From NCBI RefSeq assembly GCF_009911265.1, contig NZ_QXXA01000006.1, forward strand, positions 62,001 to 126,000: a stretch of DNA of 64,000 nucleotides. The letters are read 5' to 3'. The notes under the pieces were generated by a model. That model made no database searches. It was given only the letters and a program-made list of their open reading frames with translations, and was not told the DNA's origin. The stretch comes from Senegalia massiliensis (GTDB taxonomy: Bacteria > Bacillota > Clostridia > Tissierellales > SIT17). The number at the start of each line of letters is the position of its first letter. Positions within the stretch are counted from its first letter, which is position 1. Shown here piece by piece: positions 28,701 through 33,902 of this stretch. A program made the position numbers and the translations under genes.

Positions 28701-28751
28701 ATATATTAAAATAAATATTAGAATTAATTTTTTTCTATTTTTCCTATCCAT
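25737..28751 (-). CDS. M28-family peptidase lipoprotein with a C-terminal sensor-like membrane module
   Basis: A 1004-residue exported protein. The signal peptide ends in a lipobox (LIVTLMGC; Cys about 24), so it is lipid-anchored outside the membrane. Residues about 35-430 are an M28 zinc aminopeptidase with an inserted PA-like domain: TAHYDHVG and GALDNASGIG (zinc ligands), FDGEESGLKGS (catalytic Glu) and SSDHAVFG. A transmembrane helix near 470 is followed by a ~330-residue extracytoplasmic beta-rich region and several C-terminal membrane helices, so the protein ends in the membrane. This tail has the same layout as the protein at 55710-57344. ATG 28751 starts two bases after the upstream lipoprotein stop codon. 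Confidence 0.85.
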   Translation of the reverse strand: MDRKNRKKLILIFILIYLIVTLMGCSNTNNLKFNEDNAYNHIKELSSDEYEGRLPGAEGHRKASEYIANEFREMGLAPIHKRNEYFQEFQDYSPILEEESTFQVIDKNGNIAHEYSIRDDYTELPVNNTVGGLIEGNATIVKSLDEIEENSKIILSSKTFYNHIDIEKLKSLGVNLVISPSKDNSEKKFLKTVITDGKTDDTEESQLIRILVKSDVFSELVKYTKEGYTIKFNMDLNVKKVDMRNVIGYIPAKDKETEEALIITAHYDHVGYDADGKVFNGALDNASGIGMLLEIARSIKESNISPKKNIVFVAFDGEESGLKGSTYYTRSRPFDLIGSKIINLDMIGSKENLDLYIDYFPNSQTSKDLAKEIKDKWGEDLKLNPSASSDHAVFGEKDIPSITLNHPSMELIHTYSDDIDNIDKERLKQPGELVLWITDYYGVKAKDLINRSISDTQNKNIYILIVSLFFIIFVFLLLLKYRKKKGKPILTIILLIVIMILILFYNTFYEYEQYGVTRMINTDKYKGKPWKDTENITKAQGIYDSDFYENINIVINDNKNIANLTINKKGELSDREELNLDNISSEDIKILDNKVYFINKNTLSKINDRNEVEKIKDNIIGFDVLRKGKTPYIIASDGKRLYLINEGSVREKVVSGIESIKAKEDRNKNIHILLEREQDSNTELLYLYSNSNEEIGEIKSIGKIDKKNDIQFGIDIGKGYIFTNDKKTIKYGTFNLGSRSSTIGSFKELELTGNSGIKVDKDINLTINKDMDKDGEISLVAKGKDKNNVSYIFLRNLYNGRVTEEKLIYKKDKVNIKDLQILDSSNYSYVFWMEGKGNNYTLKSSSSDSQFGNDEKKVDFFIKLGNIIQNIIMMPVFLVSRMYLVLPGLIVLGIYRLLRKENSKYLKVVVFSSLIINILFEIISMRENYVFGYSMEYIIVPIIIAICALIITFSYLKETNNKALLKTFVIFTIINMILLSTLYAPYSLEWGVERGQLNEQNLFK

Positions 28752-28753
28752 AT

Positions 28754-30070
28754 CTAATTTCCTTCTACTTGAGATAACCATTCATCTTCTAATTGGATTA
28801 AATCTTTCCCATATACTTTGATAAAAGAATCATTTAATCCTTTCTCTGTATTCGTCTCATAAAGCTCAATATATCTGTCTAATCCATATGTATCTACAAG
28901 ATATTTAGAAAATAAAGTAAGTTCAGTTGCTACTATATCCCAATCTAATTGTCTATCTATAATATAATCAGACATATAACTAAATTGAATATACTTATCC
29001 TCTTCTATAACCTTTTCTATATCTAACTCTATATCCAATTCACTTTCAACTCTATCCATAGTTATATAATAAAATAGACCATATTCTATAAACTGGTTTA
29101 GTGGGAACCCCTTTTGACTATTAATTGCTTGATATATTCGGGCCATAATACTTGAATCTTCTCCATAAACTTCATAAATACTCCCCAAATAAGAACTATT
29201 ATGATTTCCATACACTACTTTATTTTCTACTTGCTTAAAGTCAAGCAAAATATAATCACTTATTTTTTCAGGATTTTTAAATCCTAATTTATCAGATATA
29301 TTATCATAAATTTCTTCTCTCTCTTTCATTATTTTTTCTATATTTTCATTTACATCCGTATTAAATTCACTATATATAAATTTGAAATTGTCACTTTCTT
29401 TAACTATATTATTCTTATCAGAATAATCATTATCACCTAACTGAACTTTCCATTCATCATCTTCTTTAATAAAATCTCCTTTATATCTTTCATTTTCATT
29501 AATTTTTATATCATAATCTTCTCTTATACTATTATCTTGATTTATAGCAATATATTCATTGTTTAATGAGCCATTTATCCATACATATTTATTAGTATTT
29601 AAAGGATTTGGATGAATATAGTTAAACATTACTTTATCTCCTGTAAATATTTTATCCCCAGCTATTACTTCATCACCATCTATATATATTGGCAATTTAT
29701 CATTGATTTCTTTATACATAGAATTTACTGATGGATTACCTGTTAAAATAATATGGGTATTTTTAATATCTTCTTCACTCACTTCACTATCAGATTTAAT
29801 TATTATGTTATCTGTAGAATTTACCTTTAAAAGTTTAAGCATAAGATTTTCATAACCATAAGCAGATTTTTCAGAAGACAAATTTTCTTCCTCACTTCCT
29901 ATAGTGCCATAAACTATAACGACCTTATCATTATTTTCACGAACACTAATAAAAAAATCTTCATAATTCATATCATCATTTAATTTCGTACCTACTTTAT
30001 CAGTTTCACTACATCCAATTAAAAGAATAGTAATTATACTTATTATTAAAATACCTTTAATTAATTTCAC
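28754..30070 (-). CDS. Lipoprotein of unknown function, partner of the M28 peptidase
   Basis: A 438-residue lipoprotein with signal IISIITILLIGC-SETD (lipobox LIGC). The body has an N-terminal region with short beta/alpha stretches (VVIVYGTIG, and THIILTGNPSVNSMY) and a C-terminal part (FIYSEFNTDVNENIEKIMKE onward) reminiscent of gluzincin peptidase scaffolds, but without a visible HExxH motif, so any peptidase activity is doubtful. GTG 30070 is chosen because it sits directly before the signal sequence (KLIKGILIISI) and behind AAAGGGG. It is cotranscribed with the M28 gene, so it may bind or present the same extracellular peptides. Confidence 0.7.
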   Translation of the reverse strand: MKLIKGILIISIITILLIGCSETDKVGTKLNDDMNYEDFFISVRENNDKVVIVYGTIGSEEENLSSEKSAYGYENLMLKLLKVNSTDNIIIKSDSEVSEEDIKNTHIILTGNPSVNSMYKEINDKLPIYIDGDEVIAGDKIFTGDKVMFNYIHPNPLNTNKYVWINGSLNNEYIAINQDNSIREDYDIKINENERYKGDFIKEDDEWKVQLGDNDYSDKNNIVKESDNFKFIYSEFNTDVNENIEKIMKEREEIYDNISDKLGFKNPEKISDYILLDFKQVENKVVYGNHNSSYLGSIYEVYGEDSSIMARIYQAINSQKGFPLNQFIEYGLFYYITMDRVESELDIELDIEKVIEEDKYIQFSYMSDYIIDRQLDWDIVATELTLFSKYLVDTYGLDRYIELYETNTEKGLNDSFIKVYGKDLIQLEDEWLSQVEGN

Positions 30071-30120
30071 CTCTAAACCCCTTTCATTTAAATGAATCAT
30101 TTTGTTTAATAAATTAGTAT

Positions 30121-30636
30121 TTATAAGATTTTAGGCCTAATAACTTCATTATAATAATATGAATATTTTTTGTCATTAATTACTACATTATTAATTGTTT
30201 GATATTCTTCTTTATTTCTTAGTTGACTTATAAGTCTGTTATTATCTAAACATATTTTAGAATACACTTTTATTAAATTTAACTCTTGGAAACAAAAATT
30301 AATAATCATTTGACCTACTAAAGATCCATAACCTAAGCCTAACCTATTTTCTGATATTAGTATACTATATTCTGCATTCCCATTTACCCAATTTATATTT
30401 TCAATAGAAGCATAACCTAATGTTTTATAACTTTTAGTTAAAACTAAAAAATAAATATTATTACTTTTTACCGAAGTTAAATTGTTATAAAAATAATTAT
30501 AAAGTTTATCTTCATCCATATTTGCACCAAATTTCTCCGATAAATATTTTGAAGATTCTCCTTTTAAAACTTCTATAACCTTAGATATATTTTCTTCAAA
30601 GAGCGGTTTTAATATTATTTTTCTTCCATAGATCAT
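30121..30636 (-). CDS. Divergent GNAT acyltransferase-like protein A2 (RimJ/RimL type)
   Basis: A 171-residue protein of RimJ/RimL-like GNAT layout. It starts MIYGRKIILKPLFEENISKV, continues with a central strand pair around LGYASIENINWVNGNAEYSI, the acyl-CoA-binding region near GLGYGSLVGQMIINFCFQEL (the Q/R-x-x-G-x-G/A loop is degenerate), then the tail INLIKVYSKICLDNNRLI. It resembles the protein at 32302-32766 in the middle third (INWVNGNAEY against IDWENRNCQM), so I call these the A type. ATG 30636 follows AGGGGGAT and overlaps nothing; the preceding gene ends 13 bases earlier. It is the last gene of the RiPP-like locus. Confidence 0.6.
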   Translation of the reverse strand: MIYGRKIILKPLFEENISKVIEVLKGESSKYLSEKFGANMDEDKLYNYFYNNLTSVKSNNIYFLVLTKSYKTLGYASIENINWVNGNAEYSILISENRLGLGYGSLVGQMIINFCFQELNLIKVYSKICLDNNRLISQLRNKEEYQTINNVVINDKKYSYYYNEVIRPKIL

Positions 30637-30649
30637 TATAATTATCCCC

Positions 30650-31105
30650 CTAATCATCTTGTGATAAAATCAATAAATCATGGTATTTATTTTGTTTGTA
30701 TATATGCTCTTTTAGTATTAATTCTGTTTTAAAGTTTAATATATCAGCAATTAATAATCCTTCTTTATCAAAACTATACATTCTCACAAAACTAACCTTA
30801 TACTTATTTACATATTCTAGTATAATACTTTTAAACTTTTTACAATTATTATATATTACATTTATATCAGATATTGAAATAGTCATAAATCTGTTATCAA
30901 ATTTCTCCTTAAAAGCAACTAAGCCTATCAATTCCGTACCATAAAAAATTGTTCTAATATCTTTAAATTGATGTAAAATACTTTTTATATTTCCTTCAGA
31001 TAAAGAATTGGGGCGTTTAGTATCAAAATAGAAGTTTTCATTTTGAAATAAAGTAAATACCTCTTTCAAAAATATATCTTCCATTTTTTTTAATTCTATA
31101 AGCAA
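30650..31105 (-). CDS. Divergent GNAT-like protein B2
   Basis: A 151-residue protein with a weak GNAT pattern: a helical N-terminus, the central strand TIFYGTELIGLVAFKEKF, and a C-terminal region VRMYSFDKEGLLIADILNFK where GNATs place their last helix and strand. It is similar in layout and in several short stretches to the protein at 32780-33262 (NFYFDTKRPN against DFYFFTTNPD; ELIGLVAFKEKF against QVIGLAFIKEF). Both are called type B. The TTG start is eight bases after GGAG. A promoter of its own lies at 31175-31203. It is translated directly before type A2. Catalytic competence is not evident. Confidence 0.5.
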   Translation of the reverse strand: MLIELKKMEDIFLKEVFTLFQNENFYFDTKRPNSLSEGNIKSILHQFKDIRTIFYGTELIGLVAFKEKFDNRFMTISISDINVIYNNCKKFKSIILEYVNKYKVSFVRMYSFDKEGLLIADILNFKTELILKEHIYKQNKYHDLLILSQDD

Positions 31106-31174
31106 AATATCAACTCCAGTATAATATATTTATAATTCAAATCTTTTTTATTATTAAATTTTATATTAGTGTAA

Positions 31175-31203
31175 TTAATATTTATTTTAATTTTATTGGT
31201 CAA
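31175..31203 (-). promoter_or_regulatory. Promoter for the second GNAT pair
   Basis: On the minus strand TTGACC (-35, forward 31198-31203), a 17-base spacer and TATTAA (-10, forward 31175-31180) lie about 75 bases ahead of the TTG start at 31105. Confidence 0.55.
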
Positions 31204-31740
31204 ATTCATATTTTAAAATCTTGTATTATTAAATAAGAAGCTATTAAATAACCTCTAAGTCAAAAAGTTTCAAAATTCCAATATCTTCAATTTATCTTAT
31301 CACTCTATTTAATAAATATTTATAATTTTTTATTGATGTTTCTAACTCAAATACCAGATTCTTTATCCACTCTTCAAATAGATTACTAATTTAATATTAA
31401 TACTTATCTAAAGCTCTGTAGATTAATTTTAAAATTGCGGTTCTATTTGTTATACAACAACTATTCAAATAAAAAAATATAGGATTATAGTTTTTATTTC
31501 TAATACTTTATTACTAACTATAACAAAAATTCAAGTATTAACACAATGAAAAATGCCACAATTAATGTTATTTTTATAGACAAAACTGATTATATCTATA
31601 ATATTGTATATTCTATAGGATTATTTAAAACCAGTTTATAAATATTAAATATTTCAAACAATAGTAGTTTATTTAACGTTGCTATTTTTCACTAAAATCT
31701 TAATTATAATAATAAAATCAAAACAATTTAGTTTAACTTA

Positions 31741-31763
31741 AAAAACTCACTATTTTTTAGTGA
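31741..31763 (-). terminator. Intrinsic terminator downstream of the precursor peptides
   Basis: On the minus strand TCACTA, five A, TAGTGA, then G and a T-run. It is a short stem about 190 bases past the last precursor stop codon and a backup to the hairpin at 31853. Confidence 0.55.
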
Positions 31764-31852
31764 TATTTAGAATTTAAATTATTTTGAATAAAATCAACTC
31801 TTCCTAGATGATCATCATTTCTAATATATTTACTTATATTAATCTTACTAAT

Positions 31853-31900
31853 ATCAATTATACCTTTTTATATAATTATATAAAAAGGTATAATTGATAT
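31853..31900 (-). terminator. Large perfect hairpin after the precursor genes
   Basis: Two perfect 22-bp arms (starting ATATCAATTATACC) around a 4-base loop, 55 bases after the stop codon of the second precursor. The arms contain T5 and A5 tracts, so transcripts from either strand could terminate. It may equally protect the 3' end of the precursor mRNA. Confidence 0.7.
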
Positions 31901-31954
31901 TTAATATATAATAATTAGATGAAACCAATACATATTTAACTAAAAGTTAATTTA

Positions 31955-32083
31955 TTATGCAAAAAAACCACAAGGATAATCTATATAAGAATTAACACAA
32001 GTCTCATATGCATAAATATCTTTGTTATCTTCTTTTTCATATAATGGCTTCTTGTAATCCAAAACCTTTTTTACCTCTAACAT
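31955..32083 (-). CDS. Candidate RiPP precursor peptide 2 (42 residues)
   Basis: The 27-residue leader starts MLEVKKVLDYKKPLYEKEDN and ends KDIYAYE. It is identical to that of the neighbouring precursor. The following 15 residues, TCVNSYIDYPCGFFA, form a different putative core with two cysteines. The leader is lysine/glutamate-rich with no signal peptide, so processing and export would rely on the cluster's own protease and transporter. The ribosome binding site AAAGGAGAG is nine bases ahead of ATG. The identity with the upstream copy also covers the untranslated leader. The cysteines are obvious targets for thioether formation by the radical SAM maturase; no modification can be proved from sequence. 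Confidence 0.8.
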   Translation of the reverse strand: MLEVKKVLDYKKPLYEKEDNKDIYAYETCVNSYIDYPCGFFA

Positions 32084-32267
32084 AATACTATCTCTCCTTT
32101 CTGTATTTATTAATATCCACCTGGATCATATGGTCTACCTGAATAAGAAGGATAACAATTATAACAAATCTCATATGCATAAATATCTTTGTTATCTTCT
32201 TTTTCATATAATGGCTTCTTGTAATCCAAAACCTTTTTTACCTCTAACATAATACTATCTCTCCTTT
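32002..32267 (-). repeat. 99-bp perfect direct repeat covering ribosome site and leader of the two precursors
   Basis: Bases 32002-32100 and 32169-32267 are identical over 99 bp with a 167-bp period. The identity begins just upstream of the ribosome binding site and stops at leader codon 27, after which the sequences diverge at once. The copies encode the same leader but different cores, which points to recent duplication or gene conversion with change confined to the core. Confidence 0.95.
32110..32250 (-). CDS. Candidate RiPP precursor peptide 1 (46 residues)
   Basis: It has the same 27-residue leader as precursor 2 (MLEVKKVLDYKKPLYEKEDN, then KDIYAYE), followed by the core ICYNCYPSYSGRPYDPGGY. 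This 19-residue segment has two cysteines three apart, five tyrosines and a Gly-rich end. Ribosome binding site and start are as in the second copy. The gene lies about 50 bases behind the GNAT-like A1 gene and 27 bases ahead of precursor 2, so all are on one message. The core differs fully from that of precursor 2, the usual pattern for multi-product RiPP loci. Confidence 0.82.
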   Translation of the reverse strand: MLEVKKVLDYKKPLYEKEDNKDIYAYEICYNCYPSYSGRPYDPGGY

Positions 32268-32301
32268 TTTTGTTTGGTTACATCTAATTATAGTCAATAG
32301 C

Positions 32302-32766
32302 TTATAAAATTCTCTCAAAATAATTAATTTCAAATTCATTACTTATATTTTTTTTATGAAAATGATTATTTACTGCATTATAATAAATATTATCTTTTTT
32401 TAATAACCCCCATACTTTATGCATTCTAATTTCATTTTTACAAAAGTTTAGTAATAGTTTAATATATTGATTTAAATCTTCTCTATCATCAAAATAATCA
32501 CTTAGAATTCTTCCTATCATTTGACAATTTCTATTTTCCCAATCAATATTATATATACATAAAATCAGATCGGGTTTATAGTTTGATTTCTTATTTTTTT
32601 GTTTGAAAATAAATGGATATAATGATTTACTTAGAATTAGATTAGTTACACTTTTTTTCGAATAGTCAGCTATTAATCCCCTGCTACTAATAATTTCATA
32701 TTGATCTATTGTACTTAAAATTAAATTACTATATTCTTCACTAGGTCTTTCGAGTAATAATTTCAC
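32302..32766 (-). CDS. Divergent GNAT acyltransferase-like protein A1
   Basis: A 154-residue protein. The central strands and helix (LILCIYNIDWENRNCQMIGR, then DDREDLNQYIKLLLNFCKNE) and the ending IRMHKVWGLLKKDNIYYNAV match the layout of RimJ/RimL-type GNATs, especially the sister protein at 30121-30636. The N-terminal 60 residues are less alike. The start is GTG 32766 behind GGTGAT. It sits 13 bases after the B1 gene and directly ahead of the precursor genes, so in context it is likely a peptide- or lysine-acylating enzyme or an immunity-type acetyltransferase; neither is shown. Confidence 0.5.
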   Translation of the reverse strand: MKLLLERPSEEYSNLILSTIDQYEIISSRGLIADYSKKSVTNLILSKSLYPFIFKQKNKKSNYKPDLILCIYNIDWENRNCQMIGRILSDYFDDREDLNQYIKLLLNFCKNEIRMHKVWGLLKKDNIYYNAVNNHFHKKNISNEFEINYFERIL

Positions 32767-32779
32767 TTATATCACCATT

Positions 32780-33262
32780 TTATATGATTTTTTTATTTTT
32801 TGCTAAGTTAAAGATATAACTATCCCAAAAAACACCTTCTTTAAATATATCTTTCTTTTTGATTATCTCTTCATTGATACCTAATTGATTATAAAAATCT
32901 AGCTCATATTTATCAAATCCATAAACTACAGTTTCTATCCTTTGAATATTTTTATATTTTTTAAATAGAAATATTAAAAATTCTTTAAAAGCTAATCTTC
33001 CTACACTCTGATTTAAATCTGATTTTATTATTTTAAATTTATATAATATATATTTGAGATTAAATTCTTTAATAAAGGCAAGTCCAATTACTTGAAAATC
33101 TCTATCTAGTATTTTATATGTTTTACCATTTAACATTAAAAAACTGTTAAGTTCTTCATAAAAAACTATATCAGGATTAGTAGTAAAAAAATAAAAATCA
33201 TCTGTGAATAGAGATATAATATTCTCAAATTCATCTCTTTTTAACTCCTTTATAAATCGCAT
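32780..33262 (-). CDS. Divergent GNAT-like protein B1
   Basis: A 160-residue protein with GNAT-like order: N-terminal helices, strand QVIGLAFIKEFNLKYILYKF, a basic helix region SVGRLAFKEFLIFLFKKY, and a C-terminal IETVVYGFDKYELDFYNQLG typical of the final GNAT strand-helix-strand. No perfect acetyl-CoA loop is visible. It is paired with A1, just as B2 is with A2, so the AB pair is duplicated within the locus. The start is ATG 33262, with AAAGGAGAG eight bases ahead. The 22-base element at 33281-33302 lies in its leader and can pair with 33610-33630. Confidence 0.5.
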   Translation of the reverse strand: MRFIKELKRDEFENIISLFTDDFYFFTTNPDIVFYEELNSFLMLNGKTYKILDRDFQVIGLAFIKEFNLKYILYKFKIIKSDLNQSVGRLAFKEFLIFLFKKYKNIQRIETVVYGFDKYELDFYNQLGINEEIIKKKDIFKEGVFWDSYIFNLAKNKKII

Positions 33263-33320
33263 TAAGAATCTCTCCTTTATTATAAAATTGAGGTTGAATT
33301 TAATTAATATTTAATCAAAA

Positions 33321-33365
33321 TTAAGCATCAGGATAAGCTTTAGCATTTGGTAGTATAATATCCAT
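33321..33365 (-). CDS. Mini-gene 2: 14-residue peptide MDIILPNAKAYPDA
   Basis: The frame reads MDIILPNAKAYPDA and stop. AAAGGAG lies nine bases ahead of the ATG. A longer in-frame ATG at 33422 exists but has no ribosome site. The first ten residues equal those of mini-gene 1. Their codons differ at four positions, all synonymous (ATA/ATT, TTA/CTA, AAG/AAA, GCA/GCT), so the ten-residue sequence appears to be kept by selection while the tail varies. It contains one Lys and no Cys. The product may be a leaderless precursor, a cofactor-like substrate (in the manner of PqqA) or a signal. Confidence 0.7.
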   Translation of the reverse strand: MDIILPNAKAYPDA

Positions 33366-33457
33366 ATATAACAACTCCTTTAAATTATTAATCTTATTTT
33401 GCATACATTTTCTAATTGCCATTTAATTAAATTATTACTTAAATTCGATTTAGTAGA

Positions 33458-33508
33458 CTAAAACCAAGGTTGAGGTCCTGCCTTAGCATTTGGTAATATT
33501 ATATCCAT
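33458..33508 (-). CDS. Mini-gene 1: 16-residue peptide MDIILPNAKAGPQPWF
   Basis: The frame reads MDIILPNAKAGPQPWF and stop. A strong site, AGGAGGG, lies eight to nine bases ahead of ATG. It shares MDIILPNAKA with mini-gene 2 and differs in the last six residues, which end in an aromatic pair. It is encoded 127 bases after the ACP gene and in the same direction. A conserved front with a variable tail mirrors the leader/core split of the longer precursors, but the whole peptide is shorter than a normal leader. Confidence 0.72.
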   Translation of the reverse strand: MDIILPNAKAGPQPWF

Positions 33509-33635
33509 ATTCTCTTCCCTCCTATATTCAATTTTATGAAGAAATATTATTGAGCTTTAACTTTTAATTCTATTTAAAAATGACTAAATCTATTCATACT
33601 TGAATGATTTAAAATCAACCTCAATTTATAGCAAT

Positions 33636-33902
33636 TTAACAATTTATAAACAATTTATTATATATATATTCTCCTAAAGTCTCTATACTTTCGAACAAAT
33701 CTACTGAAAGTTCTTCATCTTCTATTTCTATGTCAAATTCATCTTCTATAGCAAATACTACTCTTATAGTAGCTAATGAATCAAATCCAAGTTTCCCCTC
33801 AAACAACAATTCTTTATCAGCTATTTCATCTTCACTCATTTCTAAATTTAAAATATTAATCAAAACTTTTTTTAGTTTCCTTTTTATTGAATCTTTATTC
33901 AC
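33636..33902 (-). CDS. Acyl carrier protein of the peptide locus
   Basis: An 88-residue acidic four-helix carrier. Ser42 in GFDSLATIRVVFAIEDEF is the phosphopantetheine attachment site (D-S-L motif), followed by the typical acidic helix II/III (DIEIEDEELS). It differs from a housekeeping AcpP by a basic N-terminus (KDSIKRKLKKVL) and sits far from any fab gene. Its ATG lies within the last codons of the subtilase gene, so the two are coupled. In this setting it would carry an acyl or aminoacyl group for peptide modification. From memory, clostridial Cys-rich peptide loci have such a carrier-related family. Confidence 0.85.
   Translation of the reverse strand: MNKDSIKRKLKKVLINILNLEMSEDEIADKELLFEGKLGFDSLATIRVVFAIEDEFDIEIEDEELSVDLFESIETLGEYIYNKLFINC

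Larger units (their letters stand above)
31106..31954 (-). other. 850-bp gap between the precursor genes and the second GNAT pair
   Basis: No credible gene was found on either strand; the few short ATG-initiated frames lack ribosome binding sites. It holds, in transcription order on the minus strand, a 48-bp perfect hairpin (31853-31900), an intrinsic terminator (31741-31763), and a promoter for the GNAT pair (31175-31203). The remaining bases are AT-rich and featureless by eye. Confidence 0.6.
33281..33630 (-). repeat. Imperfect inverted repeat bracketing the two mini-genes
   Basis: TATAAAATTGAGGTTGAATT at 33281-33300 (continuing TA) is complementary to the segment at 33610-33630 with one mismatch and one extra base over 22. 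In the minus-strand mRNA these would form a stem closing a ~307-base loop that contains both mini-genes, just after the ACP stop codon and before the B1 ribosome binding site. It could be an RNA processing signal or a remnant of duplication. Confidence 0.5.

Noticed and set aside
31546-31641. Plus-strand 31-codon frame starting MKNATINVIFIDKT in the 850-bp gap
   Set aside because: No ribosome site or promoter, antisense to the locus, and compositionally like random AT-rich sequence.
31955-32267. The 167-bp-spaced repeat as a CRISPR unit
   Set aside because: Only two copies of 99 bp, and the repeat is protein-coding with an intact ribosome site.
33321-33422. A 33-residue version of mini-gene 2 starting at ATG 33422
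   Set aside because: No ribosome site lies before that ATG, while the internal ATG 33365 has AAAGGAG, and mini-gene 1 supports the short start.
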